Source: Hyphomicrobium sp. ghe19
GTDB taxonomy: Bacteria; Pseudomonadota; Alphaproteobacteria; Rhizobiales; Hyphomicrobiaceae
Assembly: GCF_902712875.1 (NCBI RefSeq)
Contig: NZ_LR743509.1
Location: forward strand, 620,001 to 684,000
DNA length: 64,000 nucleotides
Direction: 5' to 3'
Shown: positions 35,385 to 43,555 of the stretch, one piece after another
Layout: each line of letters starts with the position of its first letter
Numbering within the stretch: the stretch's first letter is position 1
Program-made: the position numbers and the translations under genes
The notes under the pieces: generated by a model
The model's input: only the letters and a program-made list of their open reading frames with translations
Told to the model about the DNA's origin: nothing
Database searches by the model: none

Positions 35385-36128
35385 CTAAACAGTCGCCATG
35401 GAATGAAGAATGCGATCGATGATCTCATCCATTTGATCGCGTCCAAAACACTGATAACACTGATAATGTCCTGGGAACACGGTCTTCATTGGCAACTTTC
35501 GAATCCGCTTCAGGCTCTCTAACAATGTGATGGAATCATCTGAAGCGAATTCTCGACCTCGTACAGGATCGTCGTACAGGGTATCGCATGTAAACAAACT
35601 GCCTGTCGCCGCTTCCCATAGCACCATACTGCCCGGTGTTACTCCGGGGACATGAAGACCTTCTAGGTGCCGATCGCCTAAATCGATGATGTCACCATCG
35701 TCAAAGCATATGGTCGGAGGAGCGCCCCGCATCTGATAGGATTTGATCTCGAATCCGTCATAGGGCAATGCATTGAGCATGCTTTCCTCGACGTAGGTTG
35801 ATACGACGGATGATTCGAGGGTCGGATTGGCGATTTTATCGGCGTCCAATCGATGACATCCTCTTTCACTGAAGAAATGAAGCCCGCCAGCGTGATCGTA
35901 GTAGCAGGCGCACGCTACTGCGATGATCGGCTTATCGACAATCGCATCGATCACCGGGCGAGGTGACACGATGCCCGTTCTCCTGTCGATAATGAGATCC
36001 CGCTTTGAGCCTCGTACAAGCCAAATATTCCCAGCGAGATAAGGGTCAGCCCAGATCTCGCGCAAACGCACGATCTTATGATCGCAAGCCTCTACGCCAT
36101 ACCAGAACTCGGCGATGGGTTTTTGCAT
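35385..36128 (-). CDS. Metallo-beta-lactamase-fold protein with altered zinc ligands
   Basis: MBL-fold protein of 247 residues. The fold is evident (AGNIWLVRGSKRDLIIDRR, VPGVTPGSMVL, LFTCDTLYDD, VFPGHYQ). The metal motif HxHxDH is replaced by ACYYDH (His to Ala and His to Tyr), and the third zinc-1 His in PGHTPGS is Val (PGVTPGS). The Asp and His of DH, the Asp of CDTL and the His of PGHY remain. So the first zinc site is lost while the second may persist, perhaps with the nearby Cys residues. Family members hydrolyse lactones, thioesters or glutathione adducts; this one may be a changed enzyme or a binding protein. First gene of a unit with EamA paralogue 2. Confidence 0.75.
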   Translation of the reverse strand: MQKPIAEFWYGVEACDHKIVRLREIWADPYLAGNIWLVRGSKRDLIIDRRTGIVSPRPVIDAIVDKPIIAVACACYYDHAGGLHFFSERGCHRLDADKIANPTLESSVVSTYVEESMLNALPYDGFEIKSYQMRGAPPTICFDDGDIIDLGDRHLEGLHVPGVTPGSMVLWEAATGSLFTCDTLYDDPVRGREFASDDSITLLESLKRIRKLPMKTVFPGHYQCYQCFGRDQMDEIIDRILHSMATV

Positions 36129-36296
36129 GATGGTCTTTTTCTAACCAAGCAAACTATTTTGCGAAGTGGTCCGATACTATTTTGAACCGCGTCGTTTCGT
36201 GCCTTCGGTTCGAGTGGGGACCTATTCGGTCCGTAGATGCCTTCAGGCGCGCACGGGCGAAGCAGCGAGTTTATTGCAACATCCTTCCTTTGCCAT

Positions 36297-36312
36297 GGTG
36301 CCTATGGGCACC
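36297..36312. promoter_or_regulatory. Operator F, GGTGCC-TATG-GGCACC
   Basis: Perfect 6+6 palindrome with ATG-type flank (CATGGTGCC), 169 bases upstream of the MBL-fold gene start on the minus strand. Confidence 0.72.
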
Positions 36313-36428
36313 CATTTTGCCATTTGAAAGACAGAGTGTGATGACGTCTGGTCAGCGGGGAAAGCTGTTTCCGACGAGGTCTCGTTGCTGGGTTGTTGCG
36401 GATCAAATCAATGCCCGGTGACCATCAC

Positions 36429-36444
36429 GGTGTCCACCGGCACC
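36429..36444. promoter_or_regulatory. Operator G, GGTGTC-CACC-GGCACC
   Basis: One mismatch from the palindrome; right flank ATTG as in sites C and E. 132 bases from site F. Confidence 0.65.
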
Positions 36445-36506
36445 ATTGTGCGGAAAATTAGTGCGTGTATCCTCAAGCGCACTTGAGCCTGTTTACGCGC
36501 GCAGGG

Positions 36507-36542
36507 GAGCCGGAGCGAAAATCCTCCTGTCCTCTCCGGCTC
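36507..36542 (-). terminator. Hairpin beyond the broken fae copy
   Basis: Nine-base stem GAGCCGGAG/CTCCGGCTC with an 18-base loop, 22 bases past the stop of the fae remnant on the minus strand. No clear U-tract, so only a possible terminator. Confidence 0.35.
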
Positions 36543-36564
36543 AACCGTGCAACTCATAATGAAG

Positions 36565-36867
36565 TCATTTCGGCGGGAATACATCGGTCAAAGCACAGTG
36601 TTGGATACTGTCTCGGTTAGAGATCAATTCCTCCACCGACGGCTCGCAACGCATGGCGCGTGCGATGGCAAGCGTTGTCGCCTCGTAATTGCAGTGATAT
36701 GGATCGCTTTTGTCGAGCTCGGCATGGTCTGCACACCGAGGATCGAGCCAGATGGTTAGAATCATGCGAAGTTCGTTGGGCTTGTCCTTCGGCAATATAT
36801 CTTCTTTGAGGCAGTCGACGATTGCGTCCCCAGTCGCTGCCTGATGAACAGCCCATCGATAAGCGTT
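36565..36867 (-). pseudogene. Broken second formaldehyde-activating-enzyme homologue
   Basis: The last 100 or so residues of a Fae-like protein remain in frame: TGDAIVDCLKEDILPKDK, then MILTIWLDPRCADHAELDK and YEATTLAIARAM, ending in LTDVFPPK. By eye roughly 70% of this part equals the intact copy at 22351-22890. Before residue NAYRW the similarity stops; a different reading frame continues upstream to 37067 (with SAVIASQFLIPEDIEASVNL) that I do not recognise. The N-terminal half with the substrate region is gone. Likely a decayed or rearranged duplicate. Confidence 0.75.
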
Positions 36868-37067
36868 CGATAATCGGCATAGTGCGGTATCGGACGCTGG
36901 AAAAACAATTGATCGGAAGCGAGCTCGCCCTTGAAGATGTGACCGTTCAGGAGATTCACGCTCGCTTCGATATCTTCAGGAATGAGGAACTGTGAAGCGA
37001 TTACAGCTGAATCAAAATTTTCCCCGGGCCGACTAATCAAGTTCGGAAGTGTCGAGGTCCACGGCAC
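36868..37067 (-). other. Unrecognised reading frame upstream of the fae remnant
   Basis: An open frame beginning at ATG 37067 that runs past the fae junction in a shifted frame. It contains protein-like segments (FLIPEDIEASVNLLNGHIF) but no family is recognised and its end is arbitrary, so it is probably debris joined to the fae fragment. Confidence 0.3.
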
Positions 37068-37218
37068 TAAAACAGCGACATAGGGCTAATAGCTCGCAGA
37101 AACCCCGTTAGCTTCCGAGGGCGGGGCAAGAATCGATTGATCGAGTGACGCGCTGCCAGCAGGCAGTCGCGTCACGTCAAAGGTGTCGGCGGCGTGCACT
37201 CAAAAGCAAGCGGTGCAA

Positions 37219-37527
37219 CTAACCAGGCAGCTTATGGGCGAGAACGTCCAGCTTGATGATTTCGGGTACGTTTGCAAGCAGATCGCCCGCTTTCACTTTT
37301 TCCATCAACGCGGCGGCTACCTTGCCTTCAAGATGCGCGCGCCGGCCATCTTCATCATCGAATGTGTCGAAGATCGCGAAACGAGAGGGACCTTCTTGGA
37401 CAGCGAACCAGGAGATCGTGCCGACTTCATCATTGACGATGGGAAGCGCGGACCGAAGAAACTCTGCAAGTTGCTTTTCCTTTCCTGGCTGCGCTTCCAA
37501 GGGAACGTACAACGCATATTTGCTCAT
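37219..37527 (-). CDS. Antibiotic biosynthesis monooxygenase-domain protein
   Basis: Small cytoplasmic protein of 102 residues with one dimeric ferredoxin-like ABM domain. Typical parts are VPLEAQPGKEKQLAEFLRSA, TISWFAVQEGPSRFAIFDTF and the C-terminal dimer strand. Such proteins oxidise quinols or act as heme- or cofactor-free monooxygenases; many are uncharacterised. The ATG at 37527 fits the family start; the open frame upstream covers the terminator hairpin and is not coding. Possible partner of the multi-pass membrane protein upstream. Confidence 0.78.
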   Translation of the reverse strand: MSKYALYVPLEAQPGKEKQLAEFLRSALPIVNDEVGTISWFAVQEGPSRFAIFDTFDDEDGRRAHLEGKVAAALMEKVKAGDLLANVPEIIKLDVLAHKLPG

Positions 37528-37570
37528 TAGATTTTTCCTAGTTTTAGGCGCCAGTGGCGCATCAAAAAGA

Positions 37571-37601
37571 GGTGCCCGACGGCGATGCACCGTCGGGCAC
37601 C
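37571..37601 (-). terminator. Rho-independent terminator of the membrane-protein gene
   Basis: Perfect 12-base stem GGTGCCCGACGG/CCGTCGGGCACC with a seven-base loop; on the minus strand TCTTTTTGAT follows directly. It lies 28 bases past the stop of the gene at 37629. Confidence 0.85.
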
Positions 37602-37628
37602 TTCAACGGCTTGAGATGGAGGAGCAAC

Positions 37629-38696
37629 TCAAGCAACATCATCCCAGTCGCCGGGTGTCTTTTGTCCCTTCCAGAGGTATGGCTGTTGAAGGCCAATCCC
37701 GAACACCAACGGAACGACTAGCGACCAGTTCACGCCCATGTAGGCGTAGGTCAGCAGCTCCTGCATGCTCGAGAACACGGGACCGATCAGTTTGACGAGC
37801 AAACTTGCGACGATCACGTCGAGGACGAGGTACGTCAAACAGGCCAGCAATCCTCCCCAAGGCATGGAGATCATCGTGAACGGCCAGTTGTGAGTGATGA
37901 TCGGCATCGCATAGTTTATCGATGTCGCGGTCATGAAGCAGAGAAGCCAGAAGCTATCGTCGGTGAAATGACCCATGGTCCAGAATGACGATATCGGTGA
38001 CTTGCTGAAGTCCCAGAAGCCAGCGAGACCTGAAATCTGGAAGCACAAGCATGCCGCCGCGAAGAGGATCGACATGATTACGATCGCTCGTGCAGGCTGG
38101 CCCAGGCCCCTGGTGAGAAACGTGAGTGTCCCCGTCGAAAGCCCCACGAGCAAAAACGGAAACCACCACGCGGGAACCCACTTTACTGCCGAATGCGTGA
38201 TCAGGAAGGTGAGGCCCGTGAACAGGAGGAGATAGATGTAGACTTGCCGATGTGGGGGAAACTTCGAGACAAGGAAGTTGCCGCCTGCGAAGCAGAAGAA
38301 GGCAAGAAGGAACCACGTCGTTCCCACTAGAGGGAAAATGCCGTCTGCCCCTGGACCGATCAGGAAAATGAGTTTGGCGCTCCACCAACCCAGAACCCAA
38401 GAAGCGAATACGACGGCGATTCCCCGGGTGTTCTTGTTTTCGATGAAATTAAAAGGCCAGAAACTACAAACCACAAAGAAGCAGGCCCACCACGCGGAGA
38501 AGATCTGCCAGCTCACATTGTCGAGCCAGAATGACTTCTCGATTTCCTCCCCGGTCCACGGTCCAATTGGATTGGCGATCACCCAGTGATTGACGAGAAA
38601 GCAAGAAACGATAGATAGGCCGTAGATCCACAGGAAGCCTCGCACGGCTTCACTGACTCGTAAGGGCGCAACGGATTCGGATATCGTTGCAGTCAT
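37629..38696 (-). CDS. Multi-pass membrane protein of unknown function
   Basis: Inner-membrane protein of 355 residues with about ten hydrophobic segments and many Trp residues (NHWVIANPIGPW, SAWWACFFVVCSFWPFNF, HNWPFTMISMPWGG). I do not recognise the family. The ATG at 38696 is chosen because AAGGAGG lies six bases upstream; another ATG two codons earlier is too close to that site. It is divergent from the EamA gene at 39027 and shares the intergenic region that holds operator S1, so it may be a transporter or quinone-linked protein of the sulfur island (inference from position). Confidence 0.7.
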   Translation of the reverse strand: MTATISESVAPLRVSEAVRGFLWIYGLSIVSCFLVNHWVIANPIGPWTGEEIEKSFWLDNVSWQIFSAWWACFFVVCSFWPFNFIENKNTRGIAVVFASWVLGWWSAKLIFLIGPGADGIFPLVGTTWFLLAFFCFAGGNFLVSKFPPHRQVYIYLLLFTGLTFLITHSAVKWVPAWWFPFLLVGLSTGTLTFLTRGLGQPARAIVIMSILFAAACLCFQISGLAGFWDFSKSPISSFWTMGHFTDDSFWLLCFMTATSINYAMPIITHNWPFTMISMPWGGLLACLTYLVLDVIVASLLVKLIGPVFSSMQELLTYAYMGVNWSLVVPLVFGIGLQQPYLWKGQKTPGDWDDVA

Positions 38697-39026
38697 GCAC
38701 ATCCTCCTTGTTATTATTTTCTGTGCCTAGCGCCATTCAAAGCCGGCCGACTTGGCCAAGCGGAAGCGAGGCGTGCGAAGTCCTCCGCTCGACGCAATGT
38801 CGCGCGGTCAACACGTCCCAGATCAACTTGAAAGCTTTGCCCCGTTAATGGGGGACAGCGCGTGGCGACTGTGCGTTCATTTGCGTTTCCTGGTCGTCGT
38901 TTTAGTGAGGATTCTTTGTATCGACCGGTCCATACCGTATACGAGCGCTCCCAGGAAGCAAGCGGAATTGGCAATTCAGAGTCCTGTTATTCGCAGCCCC
39001 GCAGCCAAGATCCAAAAAGGGTAAGA
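38697..39026. other. Divergent intergenic region with operator S1
   Basis: About 330 bases between the membrane-protein gene and the EamA gene. Apart from the palindrome at 38917 nothing is recognised; an upstream in-frame extension of the EamA gene through it lacks family similarity. Confidence 0.5.
38917..38932. promoter_or_regulatory. Operator S1, TGTATCGA-CCGGTCCA
   Basis: Member of the second palindrome family (about TGTACCGA-YCGGTMCA, TetR-like). 94 bases before the EamA start at 39027 and 220 bases before the divergent membrane-protein gene. Confidence 0.68.
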
Positions 39027-40100
39027 ATGCCGAACACTCGCAAAGTATTTAAGGGATTGTTGTTCGCGCTCGCCGCATGCGCGCTCTGGTCGACGCTCTA
39101 CATCCACACGGACTTCATCGCGCCTTACGGCACGGCAGATTTGGCGATTGTGCGTTTCTTGTTTTCAACAGCGCTCGCCCTGTCGGTGGCGGTTCTGAGC
39201 GGCAACGCAAGGCGGCTTCTCGTCAATCGGCCCTATCAAGATTGGCTTAGCGCCGGCTTGCTCGGATTTCTTGGTTTCACCGGGTATTTCTTCTTCCTCG
39301 CGACCGCGATCAAATACACATCGGAAGTCATCACCGTTTCAATCATCGGGATGATCGCGATCGTGACGATGGTAGCGAACAATCTCATCTACAAAGAGTT
39401 TCCGTGGCGCTCGATCGTATTGCCGGTCTTTCTCGCGATCGTTGGTGTTGCGCTCATCGTGGGAGCGCAAATTCAATCGGGTCAGTTTTCGCTGCGGGAT
39501 ATGCGGGGTTGTCTTGGGCTCGCGTCGGCGACTATCGCGCTCGCGATGTGGAGCAGCTATCAGGTGTTGAACAAGCGGGCGTTGCTCAAACGCCCCCTGA
39601 TGCCGACCGAGGACTGGACCCTACTGACATTGATTGCCGGGGCGGCAGCGCTGCCGCTTCTCATTCTAATGCTGCCGTTTTCTCCGGTTGCAAATGAGTT
39701 CGGTTTGTTCACGCAACCCGTGGGCGCTCCGACGCTCGCATTGACGGGCTGGGGATTTTTCTTGGCTCTAGGCGCTTCTCTGCTTTCCCTTTATGCGTGG
39801 AACACCGCGCAGACGTATCTTCCCCCGGCGCTTAGCGGACAAAGCGTGGTGCTCTTGCTTCCGATGGTATTCGGGCTCGGATGGCACTACGGACGATTTT
39901 CACAAAGTTCGATGCCGATCGGAATTGGTATTGTTTTCCTGTTGGGCTCCGTTGGGGCAACGATCATGCTTAGATATCGAGTTGCGGCCAGAGCGAGCCA
40001 TGATACGCCCTCGCTCAAATCGGTTGAGGAGCGCAAGGGGCGATATCAATCCGATATGCCCCTCCCGCAGAAACCTATCGGCGCCCCTGGCCGATTTTGA
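39027..40100 (+). CDS. EamA/DMT family transporter, third member
   Basis: Inner-membrane transporter of 357 residues with ten predicted helices. It begins MPNTRKVFKGLLFALAACAL and has GLLGFLGFTGYFFFLATAIK and a cytoplasmic tail of about 35 residues. It is only distantly like the two EamA proteins of the amine island. An open frame extends 55 codons upstream, but family length and start support ATG 39027. Its 3' end overlaps the convergent MFS gene by 26 bases. Substrate unknown. Confidence 0.83.
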   Translation: MPNTRKVFKGLLFALAACALWSTLYIHTDFIAPYGTADLAIVRFLFSTALALSVAVLSGNARRLLVNRPYQDWLSAGLLGFLGFTGYFFFLATAIKYTSEVITVSIIGMIAIVTMVANNLIYKEFPWRSIVLPVFLAIVGVALIVGAQIQSGQFSLRDMRGCLGLASATIALAMWSSYQVLNKRALLKRPLMPTEDWTLLTLIAGAAALPLLILMLPFSPVANEFGLFTQPVGAPTLALTGWGFFLALGASLLSLYAWNTAQTYLPPALSGQSVVLLLPMVFGLGWHYGRFSQSSMPIGIGIVFLLGSVGATIMLRYRVAARASHDTPSLKSVEERKGRYQSDMPLPQKPIGAPGRF

Positions 40101-41313
40101 CGGACTCCGGCAGGCGTCGAAGCGCCAGCATAGCGATGGTTCCGATGAAGGGCCCGGGAACAAGCGCAACGAAGGCCCATTGCCAGCCGCCAAGATAGTC
40201 TGCGAGGACCGGCATCACGCGAATGGCGACAACGGTCAGCGCGAATCCCAATCCGAGCTGAAGTGCCAACGCGGTTCCGATGAAGGCCGAATTCCCGACT
40301 TCGGTGACGGCGGCTGCGAATTGCGCGGAATCACCGATGACGGTGATGCCCCAAATGATCGAAACGAGAAGGAAAACCCAAAGCGGAGCTTCGAAAGTGA
40401 AGCCGATCAGAATGCAGCACAGTCCGGAAAGGGTCATCATGATCGATGTCGTTGCGGTTCGGCCAATCGTGTCGGCCATCACTCCACCGAGGATGCAACC
40501 GATAGTCCCGGAAGCGATGACGGCAAACGTAATCAGTGATGCGCTCGCCAAGTCTAGTCCACGTGCGTGCAAACTCGCTTGCGTGAAGGCGAGGAACCAT
40601 CCCCACATCGCGTAGAGTTCCCACATATGGCCGAAGTATCCGATGTTCGCCAGCATGACCGGTTTATCGCGGAAGACCTGGCCAATTTTCCGGGGATCGA
40701 AAGTCGCCCGAGAGAAGGGATACGGTCCTTCGACTGCAAAGCGCGCCATCAACACTGCGCCGATGACCGTCATTGCAGATGTTGAGCAAACGACAAGCTG
40801 CCAATTGAGATTTGATGTCAGCGCGCGCAATAAATGTGGAAATGCCGAACCCAACGTCAAAGCCGCAATCACGCAGCCCAGGGCTAAACCGCGTCCTTGA
40901 ACGAACCACGTGGAAATGAGCTTCAGAGCCGGCGGATAGACGCCGGCAAGCGCGAGGCCGGTGACGAAACGCAAAAGCATCGCGGTCTCGGCGTTGGGCG
41001 CGATGAGGAGACTCAGGTTCGCCGTTGCAGCGAGGACAGCCGACACCGACATCAGCGTTCGCGGCGCAATGATGTCGGGAAGGTTGAAGAGGCCGGCACC
41101 AAGAGCACCGACGACGAAGCCGATTTGCACGGCATTCGTCAGCCACGCAATCGATGCGTCATCGAGGGACCAAACAGCGCGAAGTTCGGAGATGATTGCG
41201 GTTGCCGAAAACCACGTGGTCATCGAGAGGACGATCGCCAAGCTCAAAATTCCAAGCATCGCCCATCGAGAATTCTCTTTTGCATGCGCATCGGCCTGTG
41301 CGGGTGCCAGCAT
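40075..41313 (-). CDS. Major facilitator superfamily transporter
   Basis: Twelve-helix secondary transporter of 412 residues. Helix 2-3 region has GALGAGLFNLPDIIAPRTLM, and the central loop GPYPFSRATFDPRKIGQVF separates the two six-helix halves. No resistance-type signature is evident; the substrate is unknown, possibly an organic acid or sulfonate given the neighbourhood. ATG has GAGGAATAGAG upstream. Probably co-transcribed with the MaoC-like gene 13 bases upstream. Confidence 0.85.
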   Translation of the reverse strand: MLAPAQADAHAKENSRWAMLGILSLAIVLSMTTWFSATAIISELRAVWSLDDASIAWLTNAVQIGFVVGALGAGLFNLPDIIAPRTLMSVSAVLAATANLSLLIAPNAETAMLLRFVTGLALAGVYPPALKLISTWFVQGRGLALGCVIAALTLGSAFPHLLRALTSNLNWQLVVCSTSAMTVIGAVLMARFAVEGPYPFSRATFDPRKIGQVFRDKPVMLANIGYFGHMWELYAMWGWFLAFTQASLHARGLDLASASLITFAVIASGTIGCILGGVMADTIGRTATTSIMMTLSGLCCILIGFTFEAPLWVFLLVSIIWGITVIGDSAQFAAAVTEVGNSAFIGTALALQLGLGFALTVVAIRVMPVLADYLGGWQWAFVALVPGPFIGTIAMLALRRLPESVKIGQGRR

Positions 41314-41326
41314 CTCTATTCCTCGA

Positions 41327-41803
41327 TCACGACTGCTTATTTGATTTGGACATTAGGCTGCGTAGCGGTGTGACATAAACCGTCGCAGTGCCCGAGAGGC
41401 AGGCGTTGCCCTCGGCATCGTAGATGTTGGTGGAGAGCTCGCAGATCGGCTTGTCATCCCGCACCGAGGTCACCTGAACCTCGGCGGTGATCGTTTCGTC
41501 GATGCCCACGGCGCGGCTGAACCGCCAGTTCACGCCCAGAAAGACCGTTCCCGGACCGGGAAGATCTTCGGCTACGATCGCGTTCAAAAGACCTGAAGTT
41601 ACGCCGCCTTGAACGATGATGCGTCCGAAAACCGAGGCTTCAGCCAAAGCGGCATCGTAGTGGAGGGGATTGTAGTCGCCTGTCATCTCGGAAAAGCGTA
41701 CGATATCCTGCGCGGTCGTCTTGCGGGATCTGCGAGCGCTAGAGCCGACTTCGGGCTTGCCCTTGATGGTATCTTCCCAGATCGATTTCACAGTTGTCGT
41801 CAC
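41327..41803 (-). CDS. MaoC-like hydratase (hot-dog fold)
   Basis: Protein of 158 residues with a single MaoC hot-dog domain. The hydratase motif is visible as FSEMTGDYNPLHYD, giving the catalytic Asp and His, followed by GRIIVQGGVTSGLLNAIV. Family members hydrate enoyl-CoA thioesters ((R)-specific, PhaJ type). Starts with GTG; AAAGGAGAG precedes it by about nine bases. The role in a sulfur island is not evident; perhaps processing of a carbon skeleton from a methylated sulfur compound. Confidence 0.82.
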   Translation of the reverse strand: MTTTVKSIWEDTIKGKPEVGSSARRSRKTTAQDIVRFSEMTGDYNPLHYDAALAEASVFGRIIVQGGVTSGLLNAIVAEDLPGPGTVFLGVNWRFSRAVGIDETITAEVQVTSVRDDKPICELSTNIYDAEGNACLSGTATVYVTPLRSLMSKSNKQS

Positions 41804-42255
41804 GGCGCTTGCTCTCCTTTGATTTTCTTATCTGTTGAGGGACGGATCGAGGGGGGATCGAATCCGCCATATGCTGCGGCGCGAGAAATCAACGTGCGCT
41901 GCATTTCAGAAATTCTCGAAATGGTGTGGAAAAGAATCGGCTTAAAGCGATGACGAAGATAAGAGGTGGGGCAATCGCAGCCCGATCACTTTCTCGGCTG
42001 TTTCGATTGTCGCGTAAAAGCGTCATTTCGGTCGTCGCAAAGTTCTCGATTGTATGCTGTTATTAGATTTTCCGGTCAGCAAATCGGCGCTTGTGTCCGG
42101 GTCATTTCTTGGAGGCTTTATTGTCACGTTCAGATTTGAAGTCACCCTCGCAGGCTGGACGTAAGCGGGCGTCTTTGACACATAGCAGTAGTGTACCGAC
42201 TAGTCCACACACAGAATGGTCTGGTACCAGCGATCGATTTGCACGGAATGCGAAA
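41804..42255. other. Divergent promoter region, MaoC-like and TetR genes
   Basis: About 450 bases. An open frame reaches back from the TetR gene to a TTG at 42121 with a GGAGG before it, but its residues are low-complexity Ser/Thr/Arg and it runs across operator S6, so I treat it as upstream DNA. Confidence 0.5.
42192..42207. promoter_or_regulatory. Operator S6, TGTACCGA-CTAGTCCA
   Basis: Second-family palindrome ending 48 bases before ATG 42256 of the TetR gene, the same spacing as sites S3, S4 and S5 to their genes. Suggests autoregulation. Confidence 0.65.
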
Positions 42256-42849
42256 ATGCCCGCGCCAGGGGGTCCTCAGTTCGAACGGATTCAGAAGATT
42301 GCCGCAGACTTGTTTGCCACGCGTGGCTACAGGGCGGTTGGTGTCGCGGAGATCGGTGAAGCGGTAGGCCTTGGCCGTGGCGCTCTGTACTATCACATCA
42401 GCAGCAAGGAAGACCTGCTGTTCAGCATCGTGGTCAGGTACATCGAAGACTTGGTAGTCGCGGGCAGGGACACTTTGGAGTCGGAGCCGGATCCGAGCAA
42501 ACGCATCTATCTTCTGAGCCGCAAGCTCATGGCGACGATTTTTGCCAACCTGCCCGAGATGACGGTGTGCTTCAGGGAGGCGGACTGCCTCACCGGCCAA
42601 CGGCATCGCATCGTGTCAAACCTGCACCAGGCATACCAGGACATCTGGACCAATACGTTCCGCGAAGGCGAAAAGAAAGGCATGTTCCGGCCCTTGCCGA
42701 ACGTAGCGATCAAGGGAATTCTTGGGATGTACTTCTATAGCTTCCTCTGGCTCACGCCGTCGGGGAAGAGCTCGTCTCGCGAAATTGCCGACGTCTTTGC
42801 CGACATGGCGCTGGCAATGGCCGAATCGAAGAACCGCCAGGCCCCGTAA
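42256..42849 (+). CDS. TetR family transcriptional regulator (first)
   Basis: Repressor-type protein of 197 residues. The N-terminal helix-turn-helix is residues 8-58 (QKIAADLFATRGYRAVGVAE, GLGRGALYYHISSKEDLLF); the remainder is a helical ligand domain. Start at ATG 42256 gives the normal TetR length and leaves operator S6 upstream; TTG 42121 with a good ribosome site is the alternative and would add 45 residues. It may control part of the sulfur island. Convergent with ribA. Confidence 0.83.
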   Translation: MPAPGGPQFERIQKIAADLFATRGYRAVGVAEIGEAVGLGRGALYYHISSKEDLLFSIVVRYIEDLVVAGRDTLESEPDPSKRIYLLSRKLMATIFANLPEMTVCFREADCLTGQRHRIVSNLHQAYQDIWTNTFREGEKKGMFRPLPNVAIKGILGMYFYSFLWLTPSGKSSSREIADVFADMALAMAESKNRQAP

Positions 42850-42877
42850 GAGGGCTTTGGCTGGGCACCTAATGGTT

Positions 42878-43555
42878 TCACCAGTCGTGCGCCAAGCGCT
42901 GCCGTTTCGTCGCGAGATAGTGCGCATTGTGAGGGTTGGGTTCAGGCTTCATCGCAATGCGTTCAACGACGTCGATGCCATGGAGCTTTAGCTCCCTCAG
43001 TTTATCGGGGTTGTTGGACAACAACCTGATTGCGGTGATCTCCAGATCTCGCAGCGCCTCGCAAGCAAGTGAATAATCTCGCGCGTCAACCGGCGAGCCC
43101 ACTGCGAGATTTGCATCGACCGTATCCAATCCCTGGTCCTGATGCGCGTAGGCCTGGATCTTCTTGAAAAGGCCGATGCCGCGACCCTCCTGGTAAGGGA
43201 TATAGACCAGCGCGCCAAACGGAGCGTCCGTAATCATCTGTAGTGCGCTTTGGAGCTGCTGGTGACAGTCGCACCGCAACGAGTGGAATATGTCGCCTGT
43301 GACGCATCCAGAATGAATTCTAACCAACGGGATGGCGGCTGGGTGCGCCGTCTCGGTCCGATTGATGAGAACGATCAGTTGTTCGGTCCCATCTCTTGAT
43401 TGAAATGCGTGAGCCTCCAGAGCGCACTCGTGTCCGAGTAGCTCAATAGGCAACATGGTGGAGGCGACCCGTTCCATTGGCTCGTTTGCGGTTGGCTTCA
43501 AACGAACCTCGGTCGGGATTTTCTCGCGGACGCACTCTCGCGAGTATGCGGTCAT
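42878..43555 (-). CDS. ribA: GTP cyclohydrolase II
   Basis: Enzyme of 225 residues that opens GTP, the first step of riboflavin synthesis. Zinc ligands are in HSGCVTGDIFHSLRCDCHQQ (three Cys), followed by IPYQEGRGIGLFKKIQAYA with the catalytic Arg and Tyr region, and LLSNNPDKL near the C-terminus. A stand-alone RibA is notable since the RibB in this cluster carries a dead RibA half. It overlaps the cytochrome gene by four bases (ATGA), so flavin synthesis is coupled to sulfite oxidation genes. Confidence 0.9.
   Translation of the reverse strand: MTAYSRECVREKIPTEVRLKPTANEPMERVASTMLPIELLGHECALEAHAFQSRDGTEQLIVLINRTETAHPAAIPLVRIHSGCVTGDIFHSLRCDCHQQLQSALQMITDAPFGALVYIPYQEGRGIGLFKKIQAYAHQDQGLDTVDANLAVGSPVDARDYSLACEALRDLEITAIRLLSNNPDKLRELKLHGIDVVERIAMKPEPNPHNAHYLATKRQRLAHDW

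Larger units (their letters stand above)
36129..36564. other. Intergenic region with operators F and G
   Basis: About 436 bases upstream of the MBL-fold gene. Two operator copies 132 bases apart and one hairpin (36507-36542) fill it; no gene. Confidence 0.55.

Noticed and set aside
37571..37601. Hairpin beginning GGTGCC and ending GGCACC, considered as a tenth operator
   Set aside because: The arms are 12 bases long around a seven-base loop and a T-run follows on the minus strand, so it is a terminator; the spacing differs from the operator family.
42121..42255. N-terminal extension of the TetR gene from TTG 42121
   Set aside because: Despite a good GGAGG before it, the added residues are low-complexity, exceed the usual TetR length and run across operator S6; kept only as an alternative.
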